From contig CAWEYT010000023.1 of assembly GCA_963813375.1 (NCBI GenBank), forward strand, positions 124,001 to 188,000: a stretch of 64,000 nt of DNA. The letters run 5' to 3'. The stretch's first letter is position 1. Each line of letters starts with the position of its first letter. Both the position numbers and the translations under genes were made by a program. A model generated the notes under the pieces. That model was not told where the DNA came from and did no database searches. It saw only the letters and a list, made by a program, of their open reading frames with translations. Of this stretch, positions 17,074 to 27,243 are shown piece after piece. Source of the DNA: DASTFY01 sp963813375. Lineage in GTDB: Bacteria; Actinomycetota; Acidimicrobiia; Acidimicrobiales; Ilumatobacteraceae.

Positions 17074-17712
17074 TCAGAGCAACGACCGGACGCGGGCGAC
17101 GAGCATGTCGAACGCGGGCGCGTTCATGCCGCCGTGCGGGACGATGACGTCGGCGTAGCGCTTCGACGGCTCGACGAACTGCAGGTGCATCGGGCGGACC
17201 GTCGTGAGGTACTGGTCGATGACGCTCGCCGGCGTGCGGCCTCGGTCGGCGATGTCCCGTTCGAGGCGCCGGATGAAGCGCACGTCGGGATCGGTGTCGA
17301 CGTAGACCTTGAGATCGAGCATCTCGCGCAGGCGCGGCTCGAACAGCACGAGGATGCCCTCGACCACGACCACCGGTCCGGGCTCGACCATCGTGATCCG
17401 GTCCGTGCGGAGGTAGTTGGCGAAGTCGTAGACGGGCACCGGCGCTGCCGCTCCGGACACGAGCTCGTCCAGGTGGGCCATGAGGAGCGGCCAATCGAAG
17501 GCGTCCGGGTGGTCGTAGTTGATGGCCGCCCGCTCCTCGAAGGTGAGGTCGGCGCGGTCGCAGTAGTAGGAGTCGAGCTTGACGAGGGCCAGCTCCTGCT
17601 GACCGACCATCGTGGCCAGCCGCTCGGCGACGGTCGTCTTGCCCGAGCCCGTGCCTCCGGCCACGCCGAGCAGGAACGGCCGGCTGCGAGGACCGGTCGG
17701 CGGACCGTTCAT
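17074..17712 (-). CDS. udk: Uridine kinase
   Basis: Pyrimidine salvage kinase producing UMP/CMP from uridine/cytidine; 212 residues. Walker A is GVAGGTGSGKTTVAERL, followed by LDSYYCDRADLTFEERAAINYDHPDAFD, the uridine-kinase signature with its substrate-binding Asp and Tyr, then VYDFANYLRT, VVVVEGILVLFEP and the lid region DTDPDVRFIRRLERDIADRGR. Start ATG at 17710-17712; upstream frame extends but lacks homology. It lies 33 bp before the polyphosphate glucokinase gene on the same strand, so a udk-ppgK-GNAT operon is likely. Divergent from the RlmI-like gene with only 40 bp between starts. Confidence 0.9.
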   Translation of the reverse strand: MNGPPTGPRSRPFLLGVAGGTGSGKTTVAERLATMVGQQELALVKLDSYYCDRADLTFEERAAINYDHPDAFDWPLLMAHLDELVSGAAAPVPVYDFANYLRTDRITMVEPGPVVVVEGILVLFEPRLREMLDLKVYVDTDPDVRFIRRLERDIADRGRTPASVIDQYLTTVRPMHLQFVEPSKRYADVIVPHGGMNAPAFDMLVARVRSLL

Positions 17713-17752
17713 GAGGACGTGACCGTACCGGCCGGCCGCTACGGTCCCGGCA

Positions 17753-18965
17753 GTGGGTGAGCCGTCGCTGTTCCTCGGGTCCGGACGCGAGCGCTCGCTG
17801 GTGCGCCGCCACCCCTGGATCTTCGCGGGCGCCGTCCGACGCGTCGAAGGTGGCCCGGCCGCTGGGCGAGACGGTGGCCGTGCGGACCGACCGAGGACGG
17901 TTCCTGGCGCGCGCCGCCTACAGCCCGTCCTCGCAGATCGCGGCGCGAGTCTGGTCATGGGACGAGGACGACGTGATCGATGAGGCGTTCATCGCCGGTC
18001 GGATCCAGAAGGCGGTCGCGGCGCGGGCCGACCTGGCGGAACGCACCGACGCCTGCCGGCTGGTGTTCGCCGAGAGCGACGGTCTCCCCGGCGTGATCGC
18101 CGACCGCTATGACGACCACGTCGTCGTCCAGCTCTCGTCGGCGGGTGCGGATCACTGGCGGTCGGCCGTGGCCGAGGCTCTCGCCGAGCTCCCCGGCGTG
18201 GCCGGGGTGTCGGAGCGGTCGGATCTCGACGTGCGCCAGCGCGAGGGCCTGCCACCGCGCACAGGCCACCTCGCCGGCGACGCGCCGCCGCCCGTCGTCA
18301 CCATCGCCGAGCGGCCTCCCGCCGAGGGTCCGGGCTGGACCTTCGTGGCCGACGTGGCCGCCGGCCACAAGACGGGCTTCTACCTCGACCAGCGCGAGAA
18401 CCGGCTGGGCGTGGCGGAGGCGGCAGCCGGGCGGCGGGTGCTCGACCTGTTCTCCTACACGGGCGGCTTCACCGTCGCCGCGGCCGCTGGGGGTGCGGCC
18501 TCGGTGGTGGCGGTCGACTCGTCGGCGCCGGCCCTCGAGCTGGCGGCCAGGAACGTGGAGCGCAACAGCGCCCCCGGCGTCACGGCCGACGTCTCGTACG
18601 TGCAAGCCGACGTCTTCACGCACCTGCGCCGGCTGCGGGACGAGGGAGCCCAGTTCGATCTCGTCGTCGCCGACCCGCCGAAGCTGGCCCGGTCGGCGTC
18701 CCAGCTCAACCGGGCCACCCGGGCCTACAAGGACCTGAACCTGCTGGCGCTCAAGCTGCTGGCGCCGGGCGGCGTGCTGGTCACCTTCTCGTGCAGCGGC
18801 CTGATGAGCGACGACCTCTTCCAGAAGGTCCTGTTCGGTGCCGCGCTCGACGCCGACCGGGACGCCCAGGTGATCGGCCGCCTGACGCAGGCCACGGACC
18901 ATCCCGTCCTGCTGACGTTCCCGGAGGCCGCCTACCTCAAGGGTCTGGTGATCCGGGTCAGCTGA
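17753..18965 (+). CDS. Class I SAM-dependent 23S rRNA cytosine methyltransferase (RlmI-like), one frameshift
   Basis: PUA plus Rossmann methyltransferase of the RlmI/COG1092 family, methylating cytosine in 23S rRNA. From GTG 17753 the PUA part reads LFLGSGRERSLVRRHPWIFAGAV; a one-base shift near 17845-17865 leads to VARPLGETVAVRTDRGRFLARA. Further on: GHKTGFYLDQRENR, SAM motif VLDLFSYTGGFTVAAA, and the catalytic loop VVADPPKLARS; KVLFGAAL near the end. About 403 residues. An alternative open frame from 17757 lacks the PUA start. Target base is inferred from family. Confidence 0.85.
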
Positions 18966-19596
18966 CGGGCTGGAACGCGCCCACGAACCCGCGCAAGGTC
19001 GTGGCGATGTCGGTGACGAACGGCCAGCGGTGTCCGCCGCGGGCGAGGTCGGCGTACCCGTGCACCAGCGACCACAGGCCGACGGCCACCGGCATGGGGT
19101 CGTCGCCGTGGAGGCGCCCGGCGTCCTGGCATCGCTTCACCGCGTCGACGAGGGCCAAGAACGCGGGCGCGCCCGCGGCCTGGCAACGAGCCACGAGGTC
19201 CGGGCGCTCGGCGGCGGCGTGGGAGCCGGTGAAGAAGAGGGCGCGGTAGTGGCCAGGGTGCTCGAGCGCGAACGAGACGTAGGCCTCGCCGCGCAGGAGG
19301 AGTCCTTCCAGCGGGTCGCCACCAGGATCGGCGGCGTCGATGGTGCGGGCGAACTCCGCGAAGCGCTCCTCGATCACGGCCACCATCAACTCGGTGCGGT
19401 CACTGAAGTGCAGGTAGAGCGCCGTGGGGGCGACACCCACGGCCGAGGTCACCCCGCGGACGGTCACGCCGTCCGGGTCACCGGTCTCGTCGAGCAGCGC
19501 GGCAGCGGCGGCGATGAGCTCGTCGCGCAGCGTGTCACCCTGGCCGCGCGGGCTACGGGTCCGCCGTCCGGATCGGGGGTTGACAGCCGCGGGCAT
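18958..19596 (-). CDS. TetR-family transcriptional regulator of the carotenoid oxygenase locus
   Basis: TetR repressor of ~212 residues. HTH region: LRDELIAAAAALLDETGDPDGVTVRGVTSAVGVAPTALYLHFSDRTEL; C-terminal TetR_C_13-like WHG segment (HPGHYRALFFTG, VGLWSLVHGYADLARGG). An ATG at 19614 would place the first six codons inside the operator; the ATG at 19594-19596 (MPAAVNPRSGRR) is therefore preferred. Overlaps the end of the RlmI-like gene by 8 bp in convergent orientation. Divergent from the carotenoid oxygenase gene; a perfect 10-bp-arm inverted repeat lies between. Confidence 0.85.
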   Translation of the reverse strand: MPAAVNPRSGRRTRSPRGQGDTLRDELIAAAAALLDETGDPDGVTVRGVTSAVGVAPTALYLHFSDRTELMVAVIEERFAEFARTIDAADPGGDPLEGLLLRGEAYVSFALEHPGHYRALFFTGSHAAAERPDLVARCQAAGAPAFLALVDAVKRCQDAGRLHGDDPMPVAVGLWSLVHGYADLARGGHRWPFVTDIATTLRGFVGAFQPVS

Positions 19597-19600
19597 TGTC

Positions 19601-19626
19601 TGAACACTGTACATGAACAGTGTTCA
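19601..19626. promoter_or_regulatory. TetR operator TGAACACTGT-N6-ACAGTGTTCA
   Basis: Perfect 26-bp inverted repeat with 10-bp arms and 6-bp spacer (acatga). It directly adjoins the preferred TetR start (19596) and lies 53-78 bp before the carotenoid oxygenase ATG, positioned to repress both. TGAACA/TGTTCA half-sites resemble operators of other TetR regulators. Confidence 0.8.
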
Positions 19627-19678
19627 CCTGTCACACCCCTCGATCATCCGCCCGACCAGACCCGACGAAGGGACAGCC

Positions 19679-21028
19679 ATGGCCACCGCCACCGAGAACC
19701 GCTACCTGGAGGGCAACTTCGCCCCCGTCACCGACGAGGTGGTCGCGCTCGACCTGCCGGTCACGGGGACCATCCCGGCCGAGCTCGAGGGTCGGTACCT
19801 GCGCAACGGCCCCAACCCGATCGGGCCCGTCGACCTACGGACCCACCACTGGTTCATCGGGACGGGGATGGTGCACGGCGTGCGGCTGCGCGACGGGAAG
19901 GCGGAGTGGTACCGCAACCGGTTCGTGCGCGGCGATGACGTCGCCGCGGCACAGGGGCTCGACCCCCTCCCGGGTCCGCGGCACGCGATGTTCGGCGGTG
20001 GCGCCCCCAACACCAATGTCATCGGCCACGCCGGCAGCACGTGGGCGATCGTCGAGTCCGGCGGCTACCCGGTCGAGCTCACGTACGAGCTCGACTCGGT
20101 CCGCTACCTCGACTTCGACGGCGCGTACCCCGGCTCGTTCTCGGCCCACCCCAAGAAGGATCCCGTCACGGGGGAGCTCCACGTCATGGCGTACTACTGG
20201 GAGTGGGACCACGTGAAGTACCTCGTCGTCCGCCCCGACGGGAGCATCCGCAAGGTGGTCGAGGTCCCGGTGCCCGGAGCGATCATGCTGCACGACGTGG
20301 CGATCACCGAGTCCAGCATCGTGATCTTCGATCTGCCGGTGACCTTCCAGCTGGACGCGCTGGCCGAGGGCTATCCGTTCCCGTACCGCTGGGACGACGG
20401 CTACCAGCCCCGGGTGGGTGTGCTGCCACGCGAGGGCGGAGGCGAGGACGTGCGCTGGGCCGAGGTCGAGCCCTGCTACGTCTTCCACCCGATGAACGCC
20501 TACGACCTGCCGGACGGGCGGATCGTCATGGACGTGGCGCGCCACCCGCGCATGTTCGCCACCGACATCAACGGCCCGTTCGAGGGCCCGCCCACGCTCG
20601 ACCGTTGGACCATCGACGCCGAGGCCGGCAAGGTGGTCGAGGAACGGATCGACGACCGCGGGCAGGAGTTCCCGCGCGTCGACGAGCGACTGGTCGGCAG
20701 GCCGCACCGCTACGGCTACGCGGCCTGGTTCGGCGAGAAGGGGGTCGAGCACGGCGCCCTGCTGAAGTACGACTTCGAGCGGGGCACGTCGGAGGCACAG
20801 CCCTTCGGTGACGGCCAGAGCAGCGGGGAAGGCGTGTTCGTGCCCCGCTCGGATGACGCCGCCGAGGACGACGGCTGGGTGATGTCGCTCGTCTACGACC
20901 GCGCCACCGACCGCTCCGACCTCGTCATCCTGGACGCCCAGGACTTCTCGGGCGAGCCCGTGGCGCGCGTCCACCTTCCCCAGCGCGTGCCCTTCGGCTT
21001 CCACGGCAACTGGGTCCCCGACGCCTGA
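19679..21028 (+). CDS. Carotenoid oxygenase (RPE65/CCD family)
   Basis: Non-heme Fe(II) dioxygenase cleaving carotenoids, apocarotenoids or stilbene-like alkenes; 449 residues. Four iron-ligand histidine contexts are visible in order: SFSAHPKKDP, IMLHDVAIT, CYVFHPMNAYD and GFHGNWVPDA at the C-terminus. N-terminal family signature: GRYLRNGPNPIGP. Start at ATG 19679 with GAAGGGA upstream; the open frame runs further back into the operator. Controlled by the divergent TetR by inference. No carotenoid biosynthesis genes adjoin, so an exogenous substrate is possible. Frame intact. Confidence 0.9.
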   Translation: MATATENRYLEGNFAPVTDEVVALDLPVTGTIPAELEGRYLRNGPNPIGPVDLRTHHWFIGTGMVHGVRLRDGKAEWYRNRFVRGDDVAAAQGLDPLPGPRHAMFGGGAPNTNVIGHAGSTWAIVESGGYPVELTYELDSVRYLDFDGAYPGSFSAHPKKDPVTGELHVMAYYWEWDHVKYLVVRPDGSIRKVVEVPVPGAIMLHDVAITESSIVIFDLPVTFQLDALAEGYPFPYRWDDGYQPRVGVLPREGGGEDVRWAEVEPCYVFHPMNAYDLPDGRIVMDVARHPRMFATDINGPFEGPPTLDRWTIDAEAGKVVEERIDDRGQEFPRVDERLVGRPHRYGYAAWFGEKGVEHGALLKYDFERGTSEAQPFGDGQSSGEGVFVPRSDDAAEDDGWVMSLVYDRATDRSDLVILDAQDFSGEPVARVHLPQRVPFGFHGNWVPDA

Positions 21029-21029
21029 C

Positions 21030-21439
21030 ATGACCTGGCGCTGCCCGTGCTGTTGCAGGAGCTTCGAGCGCGAGGGTCAGTTCCACTCTCATGACACAGG
21101 GGACGTTGACCATCATTTCGCTGATCGCGATGAGATGCTGCGGAGGTCGTTCGACGAACTGGTGGGTTCGCTGCCCTCGGATGTCCATGTCGATGCGCTG
21201 AAGTCGGTGATCGTGTTCTCAGTTGGCACGACGTTCGCGTTCGTCGTCGTTCAGACCGGACGCCTGCTGGTCGGCGTGTTTCTCGACAGGTGCCTCGACT
21301 CGCCGCGCGTCGTGAAGGTCGACGAGATCTCGTCACGAAGAAAGCGAACTTCGTGAGGTCGGGTCCCCACGACGTCGACGACGAGCTGCGCGCTGCTTGG
21401 CGAGGCCTACGAACCGTCGCCACGGCTCCGCGACGCTGA
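21030..21439 (+). CDS. DUF5655 domain-containing protein, one frameshift
   Basis: Small protein beginning MTWRCPCCCRSFEREGQFHSH, a zinc-ribbon-like start common in DUF5655 proteins, followed by the domain core FDELVGSLPSDVHVDALKSVIVFSVGTTFAFV. A one-base shift near 21330 moves the C-terminal helix (VRSGPHDVDDELRAAWRGL) into the next frame, ending at TGA 21437-21439; the uncorrected frame stops at 21356. The extra Cys (CPCCC) is unusual. The start lies one base after the carotenoid oxygenase stop, so cotranscription is likely. Function unknown. Confidence 0.65.
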
Positions 21440-21519
21440 CTGACTCTCGATGGCCGACCCGGTTGCGCGCAGTCGTGCGCTCTCGACCGTCGAGACTTGT
21501 TGGTGTCGAGTGAGGCGTG

Positions 21520-22551
21520 TCACCGTCGGCGAGCAACACGGATCCGTGCAGGAACGTTGGCAAGTTCGCCGAAGGCCAGCCCGATCACGATGCCGAGCAT
21601 GGTGTCGCCTACGCGGTCAAGGGCCACCGTGTCGCCCTCGAACTCGACGGCGCTGATCATCAGCAGCACGGTAGGGGTGAGCAGCACAACGAGCCAGAAG
21701 TATCCGCGCTCGTCGAGCGCGTAGAGCAGGAACGCGGTGGCCGCCGCACAGGCCACCAGAAGCCAACGGTTGTCCGTCGCGACGAGGACGCCCACGATCA
21801 GGGCCGCCGCGAGCAGCGTGCCCGCGACACGCTGGAGGCTGCGCAGAAGTGTGCCGTGGCTGGTCGGCTGGAGGATCGCGAGGGTCGTCAGCGGCACCCA
21901 GTAGCCGTGCGGCAGATCGACCAGGCGGTAGAACAGGCTGCCCGCCCCGACGGCGACAGCCAGGCGCAGGGCATACGCCCGCAGGGCGGCGTCGTGCAGC
22001 AGCGCCGAACCCACCTTCCGCAGGGCCTCGAGGCCGACCAGGATCGACCGCCCCGGGCGCCGGCGAGCGAGGACCATCAGCGCCAGGCCGGGAACCGCAC
22101 CGAACGCGAACCAGGTGAGCCGCTCGCCGAGGGGGGCGGTGGCTGGGAGGCCGGCGACGACCACGAAGACCGCCGAGTTCGCGAAGCCCAGCAGCGCGCC
22201 GCTCGGTCCGGCCGCCCGGAAGAAGGCCCAGACCGCGACCCAGACGAACGACAGCAGGACCAGGCGGGCGTCGCCCTTGCTGGCGGCACCGGCGACCACG
22301 ACCGCGGCCGCTGAGCCGACCACCGCCAGCGAGCCCCACCACAGCCGCGCCCTCAGATCGGCGCGTGGCACGCACAGCGCGACGTTCAGCCCGCCGAGGG
22401 CGGCCATGAACCCGGCCGCGGGCTCGTCGACCGCCAGCCCGATCGCGAGCGGCCCGACCGCGGCCAGTGCGCCCGCCAGGCCGGACTGCCAGTCCACCCG
22501 TCGCTCCTCCGTGCGAAACGCCTCCCGCACCAGATCCGAAGCAGCGGACAT
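21520..22551 (-). CDS. FUSC-family integral membrane protein
   Basis: About 343 residues with two blocks of hydrophobic helices separated by a soluble segment (LARRRPGRSILVGLEALRKVG). The second block has the fusaric-acid-resistance family signature DLPHGYWVPLTTLAILQPTSHGTLLRSLQRVAGTLLAAAL. Such proteins are thought to export aromatic acids or be inner-membrane scaffolds. Start chosen at MSAASDLVREAF (22551); upstream ATGs at 22560 and 22578 are possible. It follows cydB by 81 bp on the same strand and could be cotranscribed with it. Frame intact. Confidence 0.8.
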   Translation of the reverse strand: MSAASDLVREAFRTEERRVDWQSGLAGALAAVGPLAIGLAVDEPAAGFMAALGGLNVALCVPRADLRARLWWGSLAVVGSAAAVVVAGAASKGDARLVLLSFVWVAVWAFFRAAGPSGALLGFANSAVFVVVAGLPATAPLGERLTWFAFGAVPGLALMVLARRRPGRSILVGLEALRKVGSALLHDAALRAYALRLAVAVGAGSLFYRLVDLPHGYWVPLTTLAILQPTSHGTLLRSLQRVAGTLLAAALIVGVLVATDNRWLLVACAAATAFLLYALDERGYFWLVVLLTPTVLLMISAVEFEGDTVALDRVGDTMLGIVIGLAFGELANVPARIRVARRR

Positions 22552-22631
22552 CGAGCGCATTCTGCAGGAGCACCTCATGGGCGGCGAAGGAAACGGATGG
22601 GCTCCGGCCTCGCTCCATCGTCAAGCGACTC

Positions 22632-23641
22632 TCAGGCGGCACCTTCTTCCGGCAACAGGTCCTTCTGGTCGAGGACGTAGAGGAGGATGAAGCCGGGGAG
22701 CACGATGAGCGCGAACAGCCCGGTGGCGACCAGGAGGGCGGCGAGCGTGCCCGAGGGCGCCGCGGCTTCGGAGACCGTCAGGCTGGTCGGGAGAATGTAG
22801 GGCCATTGGGCGACGCCCCACCCGATGACCACGCCGGCCACCGCTCCGATCGCCAGGATGCGTGCGCCCCGTGCGGCTCGGCGCACCAGGAGGAAGAGCG
22901 ATGCGACACCACACGCCGCGGAGAGCAAGACGAGCGGCAAGGCCCGCGACGCCAGCTCGTCGAAGAGGTAGCGGGCGTCGGATCGCAGCACGAAGATGCC
23001 GATCGAGCGCGGTGACGCCGGCGACGGTGGCGGCGGCGATGGCCCGGCGGCGGAAGTACTCCTCCATGGCTCCGTCAGCCAGCCTGCGGGCGTCCCACAC
23101 GAGGTAGACGGCGGCGAGGTAGGCGACGACGACGACGGCCAGGACGCCGCCCAGGATCGACGTGGGGTTCATCCAGCTGGTCCAGGGGTCTCCGGCCTGG
23201 CCGCCAGCCGGTACCCGTCCCGAAGCGATGCCGCCGGCGACGGCGCCCATGCAGTAGGGGACCAGGACGGAGGAGAGAGCGAAGACCGCACCGAAGTCCC
23301 GGCGAAAGCGGGTGCGGAACACCGTCTTGCGGAACGCGAAGCTCGACCCGCGCAGGACGATCCCGAACGCGGCCAGTGTCAGCGGGACGAACAGCGTCAG
23401 GGTGATCGAGGCGTACGCCTCGGAGAAGCCGGTCCACAGCACGACGAAGACGAAGATCAACCAGACATGGTTGGCCTCCCAGACCGGGCCGATCGAGTGA
23501 TCGATCACCTGCGCGGGGACGCTCGCCGCGGGCCGTACCGCCGGCAACGAGATCCCAGAACCCGGAGCCGAAGTCGGCACCGCCGAAGATGGCGTAGGCG
23601 GTGACGGCACAGAACAGCACCACGGCGACGGCCGTGCTCAT
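22632..23641 (-). CDS. cydB: Cytochrome bd ubiquinol oxidase subunit II, two frameshifts
   Basis: Membrane subunit of the quinol oxidase. MSTAVAVVLFCAVTAYAIFGGADFGSGFWDL is the family N-terminus (GGADFGxGxWdL). A shift near 23535 leads to VIDHSIGPVWEANHVWLIFVFVVLWTGF, the most conserved CydB stretch, and a second near 23000 leads to LRSDARYLFDEL, WPYILPTSLTV and the end EEGAA at 22632. About 335 residues restored. The ATG overlaps a TGA in the +1 frame of cydA as ATGA. In the uncorrected sequence cydA reads into cydB in frame. Confidence 0.85.
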
Positions 23642-25078
23642 CGCCGCGCCAACTCCTCCGCTGACGGCACCGGCGGTTCGGACCGGGCCGCGCGGGCCGT
23701 AGGGCACGTCCTGCTCGGCCACCCCGCGCTCGCGGAACCTCCTGCTCATGTTCCGCAGGATGAGCACCGTGGTGACCCCGAGTCCGAGGTACAGCACGGT
23801 CACCAGCACGAAGGTGATCCAGACCCCGGTGTTGGCCGTGGCCGCGTCCTCGACCTTCATCAGGTTGTAGACGATCCACGGCTGGCGGCCGACCTCACTG
23901 ACCACCCACCCCGCCTCCATGCAGACGATGGCGGCCACGCCGGCGATCGAGGCGGCACGAAGGAACCACCTGCTCCTGGGCATGTCCCGCCGGAACAGCC
24001 AGCACAACCCGTACCAGACCGACAGGAGGAACAGCAGGGTGCCGAGCCCGACCATGATGTCCCACGCGAGGTGGACCGTGTTGACCTCCGAGTCGGTCGG
24101 CCGTTCATCGGCGGGCACGCTGTCGAGGCCCTGGATCACGGTGCTGGTGCCGCTGGAGGGGTCAGACAGCCATGAAGCGAGACCGGGGATCCGGATCCCT
24201 CCGGTGACGGTGCCGTCGGAGTTCAGACGGCCGAGCAGCGTCTCCGGCACGTCGTCGGCGGTCTCCGGAACGAGCTCGATGGCGGCGAACTTGACCGGCT
24301 GGTTGTTGTAGACCCAGCGGGCGAGGGAGTCCCCGACGCCCATCTGGATCGGGATGGCCACCGCGCCGACGCTGAACACGATGAGGAAGCCCACGCGGTG
24401 GTAGCGGTCCCGCCGGCCTCGCAGCATGGCGAACGCGTAGACGGACGCGACGAGGAAGCCTCCTACCACGTAGGCCGCGATCACCATGTGGGCAGCCATC
24501 AGCGGCATGGCGTCATTGAAGATCACCGAGAGCGGGTCGACGTCCACCACCTCGCCGTCGGAGTTCAGCGTGAACCCCGACGGGTCGTTCATCCAGGCGT
24601 TGGCGGCGACGACCGAGACGCTGCCGAGGATGCCCGTGATGACGAGGGGGACCCCGGTCCAGAAGTGCGTCCAGGGCTTCAGCCGCCGCCATCCGTAGAT
24701 GTAGATGGCGACGAAGATGGCCTCGGTGAAGAAGAACAGCCCCTCGAAAGCGAATGGGACACCGAACGCCTCCCCCCACTGACCCATGAAACGCGGCCAC
24801 AGCAGGCCGAACTCGAAGGTGAGCACGGTGCCGGTGACGGCGCCCACCGCGAACGTCACCGCCATGTACTTCGACCAGCGCTGGGCCAACTGCATCGCGT
24901 CGGCGTCGTCGTGCTTGATGCCGCGGTAGTTGGCGATGAGCGTCATGAACGCCCACGACACCCCGAGCGGCACGAGGATGATGTGGAAGCCCAGCGTGAA
25001 CGCCATCTGCGCCCGGGCCCACGGCACCGGGTCGACCGCCAGGATCGGTGTCGCGACCCAGGCGAGACCCACGCTCAC
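23638..25078 (-). CDS. cydA: Cytochrome bd ubiquinol oxidase subunit I
   Basis: Heme-bearing subunit of the high-affinity terminal oxidase. Heme/quinol contexts: ARAQMAFTLGFHIILVPLG, ETLSQ-equivalent MAAHMVIAAYVVGG, the quinol loop QPVKFAAIELVPET, and CMEAGWVVSEVGRQPWIVYNLM with the heme-ligand Met. About 480 residues. The C-terminus GAVS either reads in frame into cydB or, after a one-base shift, ends SAEELARR at TGA 23638-23640, overlapping cydB ATG; the latter is normal for cydAB. GTG start 25076-25078. A MalT-like box lies ~95-110 bp upstream. No cydDC adjoins. Confidence 0.88.
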
Positions 25079-25171
25079 CGGTCAATCAACGGGCCGTCGC
25101 CCATTCCGAACACCTCCGACTCCAACCATTCCTCGCTCCCCCCAGCACAACCCATGTTGCCGCTGACGCCG

Positions 25172-25188
25172 TCATCCAGGGCGGATGA
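25172..25188. promoter_or_regulatory. MalT-like operator box A (TCATCC-N5-GGATGA)
   Basis: Perfect inverted hexamers TCATCC and GGATGA with spacer agggc. Lies between cydA (start 25078, minus) and the GH15 gene (start 25297, plus), 94-110 bp before cydA. Same half-sites and spacing as three other boxes in this window. The half-site matches the GGAKGA core of E. coli MalT boxes. Confidence 0.75.
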
Positions 25189-25221
25189 AATCCCCGCGAC
25201 GTGCCGCGGCAGTGTGCGGTT

Positions 25222-25238
25222 TCATCCGCCGCGGATGA
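25222..25238. promoter_or_regulatory. MalT-like operator box B (TCATCC-N5-GGATGA)
   Basis: Second perfect copy with spacer gccgc, 50 bp (about five helical turns) from box A and 59-75 bp before the GH15 ATG. Two boxes in phase in one divergent promoter suggest cooperative binding serving both cydAB and GH15. Confidence 0.78.
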
Positions 25239-25296
25239 TGTTGTCGCTGGCGCCGCGAGGTCCAATACCGATGCAGCCCGAACGAGGAGGCTCACG

Positions 25297-27234
25297 ATGG
25301 CGACTCGCAAGCAGCGCGCGGCTCACGGCGGAGGAAGCCGCGTCGCGCATGCCGAAGGGGCCGGTTTGCCGAGCGCGGCCTTGCCGTCACCGTTCCCGCC
25401 GATCGCCGAGTATGCGTTCCTGTCGGACTGCCACACCGGTGCGCTGGTGGCGCCTGACGGTTCGGTCGATTGGCTGTGCGTTCCTCGATTCGACTCGGCA
25501 AGCGTGTTCGGCAGCCTGCTCGACCGGGAGGCGGGCACGTTCAGGTTCGGTCCGTTCGGCATCAACGTGCCGACGTCGCGCGCCTACGAGCCCGGCACCA
25601 ACGTGGTGGTGACGACGTGGAGGACGCCGTCGGGGTGGATCGTGGTGCGCGACGCGCTGACGATGGGCCCATCACGTGGGCCCGACACCGTGACACCTCA
25701 CACGCGGCCGCCGGCGGACGACGACGCCGAACACACCTTGGTCCGCGTCGCGGAGTGCCTCGGAGGTCGCGTCGAGGTCGAGGTGGTGTGCGAGCCGGTG
25801 TTCGACTACGGGCGGGTGCCGGCCACCTGGAAGGTCGTGGACGAGGCTGGCCATGTCGCGGACGCGACAGGGCGGTGACGTCCAGGTCCGGTTGCAGACC
25901 GACTTGTCGGTCGGCGTCGAAGGCGGCCGGGTGCGGGGTCGTCATGTCCTCGACGCGGGAGATCGGGTCTACTGCGCGCTGTCGTGGGCGGAGGGAGTCG
26001 ACGCGCCGGCTGACGTCGATGACGCCGAGCGGCGGGTCGCCGCCACGGTGGCGTTCTGGCGGCGTTGGTTGGACGGGGCGCGAGTGCCGGACCACCGGTA
26101 CAGGGAGCCGATCCAGCGCTCCGCGCTCACCATCAAGGGGCTGACGTACATGCCGACCGGTGCGACCGTCGCTGCCCTCACGACCGGGCTGCCGGAGACG
26201 CCGGGCGGCGAGCGGAACTGGGACTACCGGTACAGCTGGATGCGCGATTCCACCTTTACCCTCCAGGCGCTGCACTGGTTGAACCTCGACTGGGAAGCAG
26301 ACGAGTTCATGGAGTTCGTCGCTGATGTCCAACGGAACGATGACGGTGGGTTGCAGATCATGTACGGGATCGACGGGCGTCGCGACCTGACGGAGTCGAC
26401 CCTTGACAACCTGAGCGGCTACTCGGGGGCGCGCCCTGTGCAGGATCGGCAACGGCGCCTTCGACCAGCGCCAGAACGACGTCTTCGGCGCGGTGCTCGA
26501 TGCGATCCTGCTGCACTCGCGGCGGAGCCGGCGCTTGCCTCGCCGTCTGTGGCCCATCGTGCAGGCGCAGGCGACATGCGCCACCGCGGTGTGGCGCGAG
26601 CCAGATCAGGGCATCTGGGAGGCCAGGGGCAAGCCGCAGCACTATGTGTCCTCGAAGCTCATGTGCTGGGTGGCGCTCGATCGCGCGTCCAAGCTGGCCG
26701 ACCTGCGGGGTGATAGCGACCTCATCGCGACGTGGCAGGCCACGGCTGAGGAGATCCAGGCCGACGTGATCGAGCACGGGCTCACCAGCGACGGGGTGCT
26801 CCGGCAGCACTATGACACCGACGCGCTCGACGCCTCGACGCTCCTGGCGCCGATCTTCGGCTTCCTCCCCGGCACGGACGAGCGCATGCACGCCAGCGTG
26901 ATGGCGATCGCCAACGACCTGACCGAGAATGGCTACGTCCTGCGCTACCGCACCGACGAGACCGACGACGGGATGTCGGGCAAGGAGGGCACGTTCCTCA
27001 TCTGCTCGTTCTGGCTGGTCGTCGGCGCTCTCCATCGTGGGAGAGCAGCAGCGGGCCCGCGATCTGTTCGAGCGGCTCCTGCGCATCGCGTCACCGCTGG
27101 GCCTGTACGCCGAGGAGTTCGACGTCGACACCGGTTACCACCTGGGCAACTTCCCGCAGGCGTTCTCGCACCTCGCACTCATCGAAGCCGCCGGCCGCAT
27201 CATCATGGCCGAGTGGCTACCGGAGTTCTCCTGA
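25297..27234 (+). CDS. Glycoside hydrolase family 15 (glucoamylase/trehalase-like), three frameshifts
   Basis: Inverting alpha-glucosidase releasing beta-D-glucose from glucans or trehalose. GAGGAGG precedes ATG 25297. Restored order: IAEYAFLSDCHTGALVAPDGSVDWLCVPRFDS (N-terminal beta domain), then after a shift near 25865 GERNWDYRYSWMRDSTFTLQAL (barrel start), after a shift near 26440 PDQGIWEARG (general acid Glu) and SSKLMCWVALDR, and after a shift near 27030 AEEFDVDTGYHLGNFPQAFSHLALI (general base Glu). About 645 residues, normal for prokaryotic GH15. No signal peptide, so cytosolic. Two MalT-like boxes lie upstream. Confidence 0.85.
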
Positions 27235-27243
27235 CGCGGTGGG

